DNA of 64,000 nucleotides from assembly GCA_012861695.1 (NCBI GenBank), contig JAAOOA010000143.1, positions 124,501 through 188,500 on the forward strand, in the 5' to 3' direction. Each line of letters starts with the position of its first letter. Within the stretch, counting starts at the first letter, position 1. The DNA is from Trematomus loennbergii (taxonomy: Eukaryota; Chordata; Actinopteri; Perciformes; Nototheniidae). The position numbers and the translations under genes were made by a program. This document shows positions 1 through 11,534 of the stretch, in pieces. The notes beneath the pieces are model-generated. The model did not search any database and was not told the origin of the DNA. It saw only the letters and a list, made by a program, of their open reading frames with translations.

Positions 1-88
1 TCAATTACTAGCCATATCTTACACATTGCTGTTTTGAATCCTTAATATGTGGATGACAGTTGAACTGGATAATTTAACATTTATGCCA

Positions 89-121
89 CCTGCCTAGGCG
101 ATCCAGTTATTTTAGCCGGGC
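89..121. repeat. Fragment of a TTAA-type MITE
   Basis: About 33 bases match the interior of the MITEs at 14552-14918 and 61259-61586 (core ATCCAGTTATTTTAGCC). It ends where LINE coding sequence begins, so it is a broken relic. Bases 1-88 show nothing recognisable. Confidence 0.4.
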
Positions 122-248
122 CCATGCACATGAGGGGGTTCAAGGGAATGAGCATGCTGATAAGTTAGCAAAAGATGCGTTACAGAAGGAAATAGCAATA
201 CCAGTTTCACTTGGAAAAGGAGAAGGAAAAGCAATAATTAAGAAGAAG
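122..248 (+). mobile_element. I/Nimb-type LINE, RNase H part (5' piece of split copy)
   Basis: Translation from about 122 reads AHAHEGVQGNEHADKLAKDA, the conserved C-terminal block of the RNase H domain carried by I-clade non-LTR retrotransposons. The frame stays open into AGAAGAAG at 241-248, where a hAT element interrupts it; the LINE resumes at 1242. The copy is 5'-truncated and non-functional. Family assignment rests on the RNase H motif, on the zinc-knuckle-like end of the second piece, and on its (GAA)n tail. Confidence 0.7.
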
Positions 249-1241
249 CAGCGACGTGCAGTCAGTGGAGGCAGGGGAGGCAGAGCCTCACCTGTCATAC
301 TCCAATGTAACGGAAAAACAACTAAAGAAAAACGAAATAGTAATAATAATAAAATGTCTCCACTGATCTTGTGTAAATGTGATTTATGTATGATTCTAAT
401 CGCTTTTTATAGTCAAAATCAGCAAATTTGCCGAGCTCCGCTACGGGAGCGATGACAAGTGAGGCAGGGACGTGCTCTGCCTCTCGTAAGCCCACAGTAA
501 CTTGCTGGAGCACAGGCACTAATTTAGCGCGGGCACTTATTTTGTGAAAGCGCTCAAGCCAGTTACTGTGGGGTAGGTGAGGCACAGATGAGATCTGCCT
601 CACCTCAGAATGCGTCACCCCACAGAAACTGTCTGGAAAGCGGGCCCTAAGCGCATGCCTGTTACCATCTCACTGTAGGTCACCAATGTAATGTATGTAG
701 ATCCCTTTATTACATTTATCCTCGCCATCCATAGTCTCTAAATAACTTATTTCACGTATATATGATATTTAGGCTCCCTGGTCTCAACGGCAATGAAAAT
801 GCACCAGGGCAGGCAGCCATAACCTCTGCCGCACTGAAGGGGGCGCACGTGAGCCCACAGGTTCTTGTTGCTACTGTAATTCTACGCAGAGACGGTAGAC
901 GTAACAACAAACTAGACTTTTGAAACTACAGGAAGATAAGGAGGACTTTTACAAAAAAGTAAAAGAGATTGTTGTCCAGAAGGATAGCATGGACTTCATC
1001 TTCAAGTCAAGGTAAGACCACATTTGTAATGAAAATGGGATCTTACTAAGAAAGAACAATCCAATATTTAGATTTTGGGTATCCTTTTGTTGAACGGTCT
1101 GTTTAAAATGAATCGAAGCATCAGACTAAAAAAGCTTTTGAAAATAACCGAATATTTCGATTAAGGTCAAAATATAATATTTGTAAATCTGACTCAGTGA
1201 GTCAGTGCCTCACCAGCCATGAACCTCACCGCACGTCACTG
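249..1241. mobile_element. hAT-type DNA transposon, non-autonomous, inside LINE
   Basis: The left end CAGCGACGTGCAGTCAG and the reverse complement of the right end, CAGTGACGTGCGGTGAG, are inverted repeats beginning CAG. Both sides carry the same 8 bp, AGAAGAAG (241-248 and 1242-1249), the hAT hallmark. Inside, about 918-1011 encodes a short lysine-rich segment (LQEDKEDFYKK...MDFIFKSR) followed by GTAAGA, which looks like a relic transposase exon with its donor. A truncated sibling lies at 11064-11372. No full transposase is present. Confidence 0.85.
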
Positions 1242-1790
1242 AGAAGAAGGGTATGTAAATATGGCAGAAAAGGTGGGAGGAAGATCAGAAAGGGAGGAGA
1301 TACCACAAGTTACAGAAATCAGTCATAATAAAGATCTATAAGGAACATACGGGAGGAGATCATCATCACTAGACTCAGACTGGATCATACAGGATTAAAC
1401 GGCACAATGTTTATAATGGGAAAAAGCGAAATTGAAGAATGCAGGGGGTGTGGAGTGAAAGAAAATGTGGAACACATCATATTACACTGCAACATGTACA
1501 AAACAGAGAGAGAAAAACTAAGAGACAGGGTCAGAGAGGCAGGAAGGGAGTGGAGCCTGATGGGGATACTGGGAACAGAAGGTGAGGGGGTAAGAGCTAA
1601 CAGGAAGGCCATTCTTAAGTATTTGAGTGAAACAGGATTGATTGGAAGAATTTAAAACAACGTAAATAAAGTGGTATTTCCAAAAGTGGTGATAGGATGA
1701 TGTGGTGATTCACACTCTTGTACAGTAGGTGGCGGTATGCACCTTAAAATGGTTTGCAATCCCCAAAAACCGAGAGAAGAAGAAGAAGAA
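1242..1790 (+). mobile_element. I/Nimb-type LINE, 3' end (second piece)
   Basis: After the hAT insertion the LINE continues to its stop at 1653-1655. The last part reads TRLRLDHTGLNGTMF, then CRGCGVKENVEHIILHC, the Cys/His-rich block that closes ORF2 in I-clade LINEs. A 3' UTR follows with the stretch GGTGGCGGTATGCACCTTAA, ending in a short (GAA)n tail at about 1776-1790. The same 3' end recurs at 13767-13840, which confirms the boundary. The first 8 bases are the hAT target duplication. Confidence 0.75.
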
Positions 1791-1805
1791 GCCGACTCCG
1801 AGGGC

Positions 1806-1869
1806 CTTTCTTAATTTTCTAATTTCCCCTCCTCGACTCCTCGAATCCTCGGTCGTCCGGTAGTGACCC
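1806..1869. repeat. Fragment of the 'CTCCTCGACTCC' TIR family
   Basis: CTAATTTCCCCTCCTCGACT followed by a CGGTAGTGACCC block matches the terminal inverted repeats of the element at 61641-63718 and is related to the one at 34330-35314. Only one end is present. Confidence 0.5.
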
Positions 1870-2182
1870 AAAAAAGATGCTTTTATTAATCCCACCCTCA
1901 AGCAGTTTTGAGGGTATAGTTGTAGGACTAGTACCAATAAATGGAGCAAGTTTCATGTATGTGACACGTTTATTGTCAGAGATGACAAGGGGGTGCATAT
2001 CGTGGCAACCAGGCCTGTCGTAAAAAGCACCCCCCCAAAAAAGATGTTTCTATTAATCCCACCCTCAAGCATTTTTGAGGGTATAGTTGTTGGACTAGTA
2101 CCAATGAATGGAGCACGTTTCATGAATGTGACACTTTTATTAAATAAGATAGCAAGGGTGCATAACGTGGCAAACATATGCT
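1868..2182 (+). repeat. Two-copy tandem duplication, period about 167 bp
   Basis: The segment starting AAAAAAGATGCTTTTATTAA at 1870 is repeated from about 2037 with a few substitutions through GTGCATAACGTGGCAA. Overlapping short frames are not convincing genes. From 2183 to 2616 nothing recognisable is seen. Confidence 0.8.
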
Positions 2183-2616
2183 GACAAAGACTATGTAACA
2201 TTTGTAAACATATATTTTGATTATCATATGACAAATATGTCAAATTAAACAATACATTTTAAAGCACGTGTATACAAACAGGACGTCACAATTAAAAAAA
2301 AACATATATTAAATAAAAAAATAACTGAAAAAGAAGTGACGAATGCAAAATCCAGGATTCGACACCACTACCATCAAAATACGAAGCGAAAAGTTTAACC
2401 ACAAGAATCAAGACTATATGAGCTACCACTAAACGACTCACAGTCTGAAAATTACCATTAAAAAAACCCTGGACGTTTACTTTTCGTTTTAAGCCTTGTT
2501 TTAAGGTCTAAACGTTTCATTTAGAAATGCGCGTGACACGGGGTGCATTTCACGGTGGGGGTGTATAATTTGACACAACCCCGGAACTTTAAAATGACAT
2601 TATTTACTAAAGCAGT

Positions 2617-2877
2617 GGGTGTTTCTCAATGTCGAGGACGCTTCCTTGCAGATGTGCGTCATATGAGAGGCCCCGTCTTACATTTTCCGCCAAAGATTTG
2701 GGAAATTGGTCCATACGCAAAGCATTGTGGGGATTTTAAGACCGCGGAGGCTACACATGTGCAGCTTCGAAATTTCCCGCAACAAAGTACGCCGGCCTCG
2801 GCAGAAGTCCAAGCATACTGGACATTGGAACAGTCCTTCGGCGGGACTCAATGACGTAGTATCCTTGAAATAGTGGC
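2617..2877 (-). mobile_element. MITE of the GGGTGTTTCTC family, truncated
   Basis: Starts with GGGTGTTTCTCAATGTCGAG and matches, in opposite orientation, the complete copy at 24131-24527 (shared segments near AAGCATTGTGGGGATTTTAAGA and ACAGTCCTTCGGCGG). The match stops at AATAGTGGCT, where another inverted-repeat element begins, so one terminus is missing. It is non-coding. Confidence 0.75.
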
Positions 2878-3331
2878 TGTGACTACCCGATCCGCATCCC
2901 TACCCGATCCGCATTGCGCATGTGCGAGATGGTCCGCCATATTTGACAACTACATACGAAAACTCAAATAGGACACTTGACACAGTGGCGTTTGACAAAG
3001 CAGAGAAAGAAAACAAAACAAAAACGACAATATTAATCTGAACGAGAGATAAATGATTGTGAATGTATGCAAAAATGTATGGCATTAATAATTGATATCT
3101 AATTACATTACAACTGTGAATGTCCTTCATTTTATTTCAAATGAAATACAATTACATAAAAGATTTTTGTATAGATATTTGAGACGTTTATGACTCGCGT
3201 ATGCACAATGCAAATCGGGCAGCCGTCTAGACGTCAAATGTCCTATTTGAGTTGCCGTAGGGAGTTGTCCAATGTGGCGGACCATCTCGCACATGCGCAA
3301 TGCGGATCGGATGCGGATCGGGTAGTCACTG
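2878..3331. mobile_element. Inverted-repeat MITE (GTGACTACCCGATCCGCAT)
   Basis: The left 130 bases (GTGACTACCCGATCCGCAT ... GCGCATGTGCGAGATGGTCC ... CTCAAATAGGACA) recur inverted at about 3200-3331, with one small extra segment in the left arm. The middle is AT-rich. No target duplication was resolved because the element lies between a truncated MITE and a palindrome. Confidence 0.7.
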
Positions 3332-3426
3332 TAATCTCCACATGTCTACCCTACTTTTATAATTTTCTAATCATAAATCATTTATGATTAGAAAATTATA
3401 AAAGTAGGGTAGACATGTGGAGATTA
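3332..3426. repeat. Perfect 46-bp-arm palindrome
   Basis: The arms are TAATCTCCACATGTCTACCC... and its exact reverse complement, separated by TCA at 3378-3380. Half of it recurs with small changes at about 11002-11047. It could extrude as a cruciform. Confidence 0.9.
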
Positions 3427-3670
3427 TCTAGCTTCCTGAATTCTTTTCAGCTACTCTACCTCAAAGTAATTACACGCAACACCACTGACCCTTCTTCCGA
3501 AAATACACTTTTTAGTAACTTATAACATTAATTTCTATTCCATTAATGTATGTGCCCACAAAGTGGACATGTACTGGAATTGAATGTTCTATTTTATCCC
3601 TGCAAAATCTGCTTTTATATTGTTTTGTGCAAAAGTTAAATTGCAGGTGATGTTCGCTCTCAGGTTGGAG

Positions 3671-3862
3671 ACATTACATTACATGTCACTTGTTAGACGC
3701 TTTTATCCAAAGCGACTTACATACTCAATACTGTGTGCAATCCCCACAGGAGCAATTTGGGGTAAAGTGTCTTGCCCAGGGACACAACGACATGCTGACT
3801 GCAGTGGGACTCGAACTTGCTACCCCCTGATTCAAAGTTCAGCGCACTATCCACTGAGCATT
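3671..3862 (-). mobile_element. tRNA-derived SINE with L2-type tail
   Basis: Read on the minus strand from 3862, a tRNA-like head shows an A-box-like TGCTCAGTGGATAG and a B-box-like GTTCGAGTCC. The body ends in GTAAGTCGCTTTGGATAAAA and a short ATGTAATGTAATGT tail. That tail is the segment fish SINEs share with their partner L2-type LINE (UnaL2 is the case I recall). A second copy, lacking the A box, is at 14168-14340. Confidence 0.75.
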
Positions 3863-4084
3863 TAACATTTAAATGTAATCGTATTTTTCACAACTATAGG
3901 TAAAGTATCAACGTTGTATGAGAACAGCGTAAACATCACACAATTGAGTACACTAGTTTCTCACATGAAGGTTTTCCCACTATGTAGCCTAACCCTGACC
4001 CTAACCTCAACCCTTCACAACGTTAGTTTCAAATGTTCCACATTAAGTAACCATTTTGGCTTCGCTCCATTGTCTGCCAATACA

Positions 4085-4320
4085 TTTTAGGAGTCATTTA
4101 CAAATCCTTTTATTTACTTTTAAATCCCTAAATGGCATGGCAGGTCTCCCTTGAAAAAGAGATCGTTGATCTCAATGGGATTTTTTAACCTGGTTAAATA
4201 AAGGCTACAAACAATGGCCCCACCATATCTTTCTGAGCTGCTACACCCCTACAGTACACGCCCAACGCCCTCTCAGGTCAACTGATCCTGAATGTGCCCA
4301 GAACCAGGTCTTGAATTGAA
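4085..4320 (+). mobile_element. L2-group LINE C-terminal fragments
   Basis: Around 4087-4140 the translation resembles IYKSFYLLLNP, and 4215-4290 gives MAPPYLSELLHPYS. These correspond to the 'LLTYKALHNLAPPYLADLL' block seen better at 44360-44830. A segment at about 4143-4205 with ACCTGGTTAAATAAAGG looks like another LINE 3' end placed between them. Heavily decayed. Confidence 0.5.
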
Positions 4321-5804
4321 CTATATGAATTAAAAGAAAAATGCTGCCTGTGTCATTCATCCCAGCAGCTGGGCAAAAGTAAATGGAGTCTTTGGGATAA
4401 CAAACCAGTGACGTCACACTCTGCTCTGCCTAGGTTGCAAAATGTAAACAAACACACTTGTTCAGTGCCTTTTTATTTGGCATTAATCCTTAATTTAAGA
4501 CTGAAAGCTTGACAGTTATGCCTGTAAAATGCAAGCCTGCCAGGAACCCGTGTAGACAGCTGCATACATTACATTTAGAGTGCATCTGTTGCGTGAGACG
4601 TGCAAGAAAGAGACATAGACATTGCATCATGGCCATTATTTACTCAAAATAAGAGACTCTGAATAGACACTACAGGCTGAAGCAAAGCATGTAACACTTG
4701 TCCTGCACAAACCTATAAGGTGAAGGTAGTGAGATTATATTATATTAGAGCAAAAGGTGTATGCATTTTGTCAATCCTCTCTGTGCCTTTTTAAATGTCT
4801 AAACATTGTTTTGTCTGTGTAACGTCAAACTATAAAAGAAAACCTGCACTGAAAAGTACTTAAAATAAATCACTGCGGTGTAATTACTACAGGGACAAAT
4901 TAGCTGTCATATTTAAATGGACACAAGGGGGCGCAGCACCAACACATTGACAGCCTGTGTGAAGAGGAGACAGTCGGTGGTGATGATAAGTTTGCCTCTG
5001 CTTTGCATGTGTTCCCTGTCAACTACTGCAAACTGATAAAGGATTATTACGTGAATCCCTTTGATTCAAAATGTTCTTTTGCATAATACCAAAAGATAAA
5101 TACAGTCTGTGCGTACAATTTAATGAAATGTGAATCCATCAGACCGGTTTAATTAAATTACATTTATAATATGCATTAATGTGTGTGGTCTTCACCTACT
5201 AATGGTGCTGCGTGTGCACTAAACGTTTATGGGATTTAAATTAATCTGATTTGGACGTACACAACTGTCAAAGGTGGAAATGAACAAACTACATTTACTT
5301 AATCTTGGTTTTAGTGTAGTTTTCAATAGTAGATTAGCTGGCACTTAAAAAGCAAATTAACATTTTGTGAACATTACAGTTTTACTGTAAAGATGTAAGG
5401 AAAGCCATGGCCGAGTCGAATTTCTTCCAGAGTGTTTCTAGCTTTTATGGCTTTACTCTTTCCTGACATAGTGCCAGAGGGTCCAATTCTGGACAGGTTA
5501 AACCAGTCAGACGAGCAGTGAATACACAGCCCACAATAAGAAGCAAACAAGAGACCTAATGTGTGAACAGGTGGCACCATTTGGTTAAAAAGTATTGATG
5601 TCACCGTCAGAGAGTATTTGCATTGGTATTCAAAGTGAATTGTAAGAAGAAAAATAAGAAAGAAAGAAAGTGTATCTTGCTGGGCAAAGCTTGTAGACCT
5701 TTAAATGATACCTAACATAAATAAGAACAGATGATATGAAGAAATGATATAGTAAAAGTTACGTTACGTGGAAAAAATAGATGATCCTTACTCCCGTGTT
5801 ATTA
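4321..5804. other. No recognisable gene or repeat
   Basis: AT-rich sequence without convincing reading frames or inverted repeats. A short frame on the minus strand (5374-5604) has no recognisable motif and is probably chance. Confidence 0.5.
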
Positions 5805-5955
5805 GCCATATCCGGTCATAGTCCGGTAATTACCTGCTAACGGAAACTCTGCTACACAATTCTTCTTCTTATTATTATTATTATTGAAACATGACCGGTA
5901 AGTTTCAAATTTGTCCGGTAAAATCAATTCTGTCCGCGGAAACCCTGCTCCGGAC
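5805..5955 (-). repeat. Dispersed repeat (GCAGGGTTTCCGC family)
   Basis: The reverse complement of this stretch matches 60938-61105: GGAGCAGGGTTTCCGC, then several CCGGACA/CCGGTCA motifs, an (ATT)n/(AAT)n run and AGTTTCCGTTAGCAGGTAAT. Two divergent copies in opposite orientations show it is a dispersed family; the class is unknown. Confidence 0.65.
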
Positions 5956-6941
5956 AGCGCAAAATGCGTATATGAAGTGTCATGAACGCAATAAATCATA
6001 CCCTCGTGGGGACGCGCTCATGTGATTGGCTTAGAATGAAGGAGACATCTGATTGGCTATAGATAGAAAAAATTACAAGTACGAATTGGGTGACCGTCAG
6101 GGGAGTCTCAAAAAACCCACACACGAATGCACAGCGATCCATGCACAGAAAGCGGTTTGTGTTTGCAGGTGCAGGGGATTTAAACGGAAAACAAATATGT
6201 GAGGATCAAAAATACATATGTAAAACTTTTTTCTGTATTTGGATTTTATTTACATGTATATGAAACGGAACACATTTGTGTGTGCATTGAAAAACACAAG
6301 TGTGGATCCGGAAATACAAGTGTGAATCCTTTTGGGATCATGAAATACAAGTGTGAATCCTTCTGTGTGCATGTGTGTATTATGAGCAGTGGCGACTGGT
6401 CATTAGGGGTAGGCACAGCCCCACCTAGTGTCAGCAGAAAGTATTACAAATAATGATTACAAAAAATGCAAAAAATAAATAAAAAAATATATAAAATATA
6501 TTTGAAGATCATGTTTAATCATCTGATTCGTCTGTACATTGCTGTTTTAGTCTGTGTTCTTCTAATTAGTGTGTCTACAGTCACAGTGTGTGCCTATTGA
6601 GCTGTTTAGAGCCATGTGGACAAAACCATAGACTGTATGGACGTAGGGTCCATGACGTCACCCATAGGATTCTGCAGAGTTGCCGAGAAGCCCTTAGTAG
6701 GCGGAGTCGGCCACTAACGGCTCGACAGTGACGTCAGAGTCTAACTCCCGCCTGCTCCAAATAAGGGCAAAGAGGCGGAGCCGAGGCGGGACTTGCTGCC
6801 TCCGAGCTGGAAGTAACAGAGCTAGCTCAAGCTAAGAAGCTAAGCTAACATGCTCCCCATCTGCACACTGCCGTCACATTTTACGTTTCTAAGGTAAGCG
6901 GACATGAAACTATTCAGCACAACTATAAATAATAATCTAAG
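5956..6941. other. Repeat-like intergenic sequence
   Basis: CAGTGGCGACTGGTCATTAG at 6385 resembles a hAT left terminus, but no matching right end was found. The stretch 6626-6900 is GC-rich with several GACGTCA motifs and begins CCATAGACTGTATGG, a form also seen near 9950, 10490, 48310 and 52680. It is probably a dispersed fish repeat. Confidence 0.35.
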
Positions 6942-7847
6942 CAGAGTTGGGTGTAACGCGTTACAAAGTAATAATATTACTTTTGTCGTAACGGAGTAGT
7001 GTAACGCGTTACTTTTATAATTCAGTAATCACACTACAGTTACTAACATTGCCCCGACACGCGTTACTTCGTTACTTTTATAAAATCAGTCATAATCACA
7101 CTGACAGACAAGAGGGGTTTCCGCCGCAGGTTTATATGTACGTAATCTGCGCGACTTGCACGTCCACATCTCCGCGTGCAGTGCTGCATAAACATGGCTG
7201 AGTCAGCGATAACTTTCGAGGGGTGGAGGTATGCCCATTATTTTGAGTTCGTCCGAAGAATAGACAGGAATGTGACGGTGAGGTGCAAACTGTGTCCAGG
7301 CCAGAAGCTGTTATCCACTGCTGTAAACACCACGTCAAACCTCAACAAACACCTGCAAAGAACACATGCTAAGGTGAAGCTAATAGCTAAGGACCCCCGA
7401 ACCCAGAGTGAGGATGTTGTGAGTGTGCCGCCGCAAGAATTTGGAGGACCGGTAACCAAAGCAGAGATGGACAGGCTTGTAGCATCCTTCATAGTAGAGG
7501 TAATGTTGCCCATTTGCACAGTGGAATCACCATCGCATCGTTCAGAGATATACTGCGCAAAATACAGATAGCAGGAGACAGAGGACAGCCATAGTCAGAG
7601 CTATCTGGATCAGTCTTATGCGACAATGGAAACTGAACTAAAGAGAACATTTGAAACTTTAGCAGTCTGCGTGATCTGCCTGCAGGGAGGGCTGGCCGGC
7701 CCTGCGAGTAAAGTAACGAGTAAAGTAACGAGTAAAGTAACGAGTTACTTTATGTAGAGAGTAACGAAGTAGTGTAATATATTACTTTTTTTAAAGTAAT
7801 ATGTAATATGTAATATATACTTTTTTTTAGTAACGACCCCATCTCTG
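6942..7847 (+). mobile_element. hAT transposon, internally deleted, with 8-bp TSD
   Basis: The left end CAGAGTTGGGTGTAACGCGT and the reverse complement of the right end CAGAGATGGGGTCGTTACT are inverted repeats. The flanks carry AATCTAAG on both sides (6934-6941 and 7848-7855), an exact 8-bp hAT duplication. Subterminal GTAACG repeats are dense at both ends. The interior keeps only the N-terminal part of a BED-finger transposase, so this is a deletion derivative that would need an autonomous partner. Confidence 0.92.
7194..7569 (+). pseudogene. hAT transposase N-terminus with BED zinc finger, broken
   Basis: The frame starts MAESAITFEGWRYAHYF and runs into a BED-type finger: CKLC (about residues 36-39), then HLQRTH (58-63), the C-x2-C...H-x4-H spacing of hAT transposases. 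Residues about 104-112 read MLPICTVES, matching the 'MLP...TVES.SFR' block upstream of the hAT catalytic domain. A one-base shift then moves the homology (SFRDILRKIQ) to another frame. The DDE catalytic region and C-terminal dimerisation domain are absent, so no active enzyme is possible. The start at 7194 is chosen because an earlier ATG adds only residues from the subterminal region. Confidence 0.75.
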
Positions 7848-10800
7848 AATCTAAGTTATTGACCCTTTAGACAAACAATTCAAAAGACAAAATGTATTTA
7901 AAGACCAATCTTTATTTGAATGTGCCTCTTAACCTGAGATATTAGTTATACAGTAATAGTATTGACAATCTAAAAAGCTGAGCAACTCAACAGTCAACTT
8001 TATATTCCTTATTGTCTAAAGCATTTATTATTTTCATTTTTCCCCTCTCATATTCAGTGGGAGTGTGGACGGATTGAGACAGCGTGGTGTCCAGAGAGCT
8101 GCAGAGACTTCAGGGAGAAACCTCCGTGTGATGGACGTCCTGTCTGTTGGTTTGGCCGGAGAGGACTGAGGGTCTTTCCTCTGCGAGGAGGACCAGGCCT
8201 GATGGAGTAGCCCATGCTGGGCATAGCTGATACCAACTGCACAGGCCTTGTCTGTCACTTTATTTGACTAAATGTGTTTACTTATACATTTAATAGGTTT
8301 ACACCTTCTGTCCATATGTGCTTTTTTATTTAAAACATGTTTGATTAACTTTTGGTTCACATTTCAATAAATTGAATTTGTATTTGCACTCCTTTTGTCC
8401 ATTATTCTTACTGAAAATGTTAGATTACACATTCACATCTGACTGAAGATTGGCCCCATTTATTTGTGACGTTGCAAACTCTGCGGTACAAGGCACAAGT
8501 GATGTGAAGCTCATAAAGTGAGGCAAATAGAATGAATCAGCTGATGGAGTGTAGATGTGGAAATAGGTGTATTCGATCAGCTGACTTTGTTTTCACAATA
8601 AAAGTAGTTTCTTAGTGAATGTCCTGTACTGGTCTTAAAATCTCATAACATCAGCTTTTCATTTTCCTCTTGGATGTTCTTCTTGACCCTCAGAGAAGGA
8701 GAAAATGTTGAGTCATGTCTTTCAGGCATGTCCTTTCCTAACAAAAATTACAGGAAACATAAAACATATTATTGCAGAACAAGTGTGTTATTTATGAAAG
8801 AGGTGTGTTTGTGTGTTTAGGGGCTGTAGATATAATTATTTTATATGTTTTGTATGTTTTTTTTATTTCAACATTGAGCTACAAAGACAATCAGATTATG
8901 AATGAACAGTATGACATTCATCAACATTGAAATATATTTTATTATCAAAATAATATTGAACTGTTATCAAAACGTAGTGCAACTGTAGAAGCTTGCTCTG
9001 TTGTCTCACTGAAAGAATAACTTTTACCACGTTTTTACAGACAATATTGTGAGATAAATAGTAGCAGTTCTCACTATGTGTTAAATAGCTTTGCTTTCAA
9101 TACATTACATTAGAAAGCTGACAAAGTAATATTGCTTGTTAACATCTAAATGTAACCTTTTGCATGGAAAAAACCCTCAACTTCACTGATCTAGTATTTA
9201 GTATTGTTTAATGGAATGTATATCAGTGTATTAAAGTCAATACTTCATTTATTTAAACCAATATCTTTCTTGATTCTTTGTACAGTATGAAAAAAGAGTC
9301 TTTGTACCTGTGCTGAAGTTCACTGCTGTGAGGAGTCCAGTGCTGTCTCTCACTCTCTGGTCCATCCTGTCTGCATCACCTGGACACTTTAAACAAACAG
9401 ATATATATGTAAAGTACCATGTGTACAAACAATATAACTTATTCTCTTCTGTTGAACATGTTGGATTGTGTATTGTCCGAATCAGGGTTTTTATTTTACT
9501 GTAACTTTGGAAGTTGTGTTACCAATGCTTACTATTTATTTGATACCAATTTGGTAATGCAATTAATAAAAACAACAAGGTTTGGGTTCGTTCTTCAGAT
9601 GACTGTGACGTTAACGTGTAAGCTCAATAATGAACTCCAGCTCAACCAACCATATTGTAATATCCAAGTAATCATCTTGAAATATGACATTAATAATTGT
9701 AATATACACACATCTTATTGTGAGGTTGATTTCACATACACTACTTCGACATTAGCTTGTCTACATACTCGAGCATAGCCAATTTAAATGAACCTTAGCG
9801 ATGCATAAAGTTCCTACCTACATAATAAAATATCTCTCTAAGTTACAAGGATGACCTTATTTTATCAACCTCAAACAGAAGCCTTTTGTTCTACAGTACT
9901 ATCTCACTTAACGCTGAACACTTGTCTATTTCGTTTTAACCCTTATATATATGGTCTATGGTTTTAACTTGGAGGCTACGAATAGCATCGTTAGCACCGA
10001 TGTAGCTACCACTCGCTTACACGCTAACACATTCATTACGTTATAAACGTTTATAAATCATAAACACATAATAAAGTACTCGAATTTCACTTACCGCAAA
10101 ACCGCATTCATGCACCGTCTGTTTTAACCGCAGAGCGAGTCACAATAGTCCGATATATAAGCATGAAGAACAAACAAACACGGCCGGGGTCAAGTTGTGT
10201 TCCCTGGATGAACTGATCAGGCAGAGTCCCTGTAGCTTCACGGCGCAGGCAGCTAGCAGAGAGACAAGAAGCTAACAGCAGCAGTCACTTGACAGAGCTG
10301 TCACTCAATGTGACCACGCCCTAATTTATGCAAAAACTTTAAGACCTAATATAAATAAAAGGGTCGTTAGAAAACAATTCACTCACAGATTCATAATCAT
10401 GAAGGTGGAATCTAACTATATCATAATAATATTTATTGGATCCATGGGTAGAAACATGTTTTTTTAGGCTGTAAAATTGGGCATTTTAACATGGGGGTCT
10501 ATGGAAATTGCTCCTTTCTGCAGTCAGCGCCTATCGGCCAATATATGAACTGCAGTTTGTGGCACTTCCGTATTGGCGTCCCGGCTCTTCCCCAGAGTTT
10601 GCCGCTTGGACAAAACCTGATCATGCCCTTCCCTCTCGCTGTGAAGTGAACGGTGACTGTAAAAACTACACTGCGCATGCTCAGAGTATTTTCCTATTTA
10701 ATGTGTGTGGCAAAAAAATAATGACCATAGGGGCACTGAGCTGCCATCCCCACCATACGTCATCTCACATCATTCAGAGCTGATTGGCTGTAAGTACGTG

Positions 10801-10990
10801 TGCCGCGAAAAGTGTGGTGTGTGAAGAGGAGACGAGAGAGCTGCAGTGACGCGTCCTAAAACCCGGAAGTAAGCTGCGCATGGCTTACCTCGACAAAAAA
10901 GCAATGAGGTTTCTTCATAGGATTTTAGAAAATAGCTCGAAATAAGATCTGTGGGAAACGTACCTGTTAGATAAATGCACGTTTTGTTCA
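7848..10990. other. Decayed repeat sequence, no firm gene
   Basis: The first 8 bases are the hAT target copy. On the minus strand there is an AATAAA at about 7907-7912. A possible exon at 9309-9378 has an acceptor-like CAG before it and a GTACAAAG donor after it (translation DADRMDQRVRDSTGLL). The block 8035-8260 looks like part of a dispersed fish element. A TCTATGG-bounded region at about 9950-10505, and CG-rich repeats from 10510 to 10990, also look transposon-derived. None of these could be assigned. Confidence 0.35.
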
Positions 10991-11001
10991 GCCGGATAAC
11001 A

Positions 11002-11047
11002 TCCACATGTCTACCCTACTTTTATAATTTTTTTATCATAAATATAT
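11002..11047. repeat. Half-copy of the 3332-3426 palindrome
   Basis: CCACATGTCTACCCTACTTT and the AT-rich continuation match the left arm of the perfect palindrome at 3332, with one small change. Here the sequence joins hAT interior sequence. Confidence 0.65.
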
Positions 11048-11063
11048 CGATTAGATTTATGAT

Positions 11064-11372
11064 AGACTTTTGAAACTACAAGAAGATAAGGAGGACTTTT
11101 ACAAAAAAGTTATAGACATTTTTGTCCAGAAGGATAGGCAAATGGACTTCATCTTCAAGTCAAGGTAAGACCGCAATTTTATTGAAAATGGGATCTTACT
11201 AAGAGAGAACAATTCAATATTTAAATGATAAAATTACATTTTTTGGGTATCCTTTTGTTGAACTGTCTGTTTAAAATTAATCGAAGCATCAGACAAAAAA
11301 AGCTTTTGAAAATAATATTATATTTTGGTTTAGGTCAAAATATAATATTTGTAAACCTGAAGAGTCAGTGCC
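11064..11372. mobile_element. Truncated sibling of the hAT at 249-1241
   Basis: The segment from GACTTTTGAAACTACA through the relic exon (GGACTTCATCTTCAAGTCAA then GTAAGACC) to AGTCAGTGCC matches about 914-1210 of the first hAT copy. Both termini are missing, so it lacks TIRs and target duplications. Confidence 0.8.
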
Positions 11373-11534
11373 AGTTCATTCTGCGAATCAGATTCACTAA
11401 GACTGTCACTTGACATGTCTATCTTCTTTCTTGAAGACTTTTTCCTTACTTCATTCCATCCTCCTTCTCCTTCAGATGCACTTTCCATATCCTCCTCTCC
11501 AGGACTCAAAGACGCCATTCCACCAGCTGCTCTC
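11373..11534 (-). mobile_element. Possible LINE ORF1 N-terminal fragment
   Basis: On the minus strand a frame starting at 11516 reads MASLSPGEEDMESASEGEGG, then WNEVRKKSSRKK and an acidic/serine run. The acidic start followed by a basic patch resembles ORF1 N-termini of I/Nimb LINEs, but this is not certain. It is bounded by the hAT fragment on one side and a TIR element on the other. Confidence 0.35.

Noticed and set aside
3671..3862. Functional tRNA gene on the minus strand
   Set aside because: A- and B-box-like motifs are present, but no cloverleaf and the body ends in an L2-type tail, so it is a SINE.
8034..8258. Possible immune-receptor (NLR-like) exon
   Set aside because: The impression came from proline/serine-rich short frames on the minus strand; no diagnostic motif, and the context is repeat-like.
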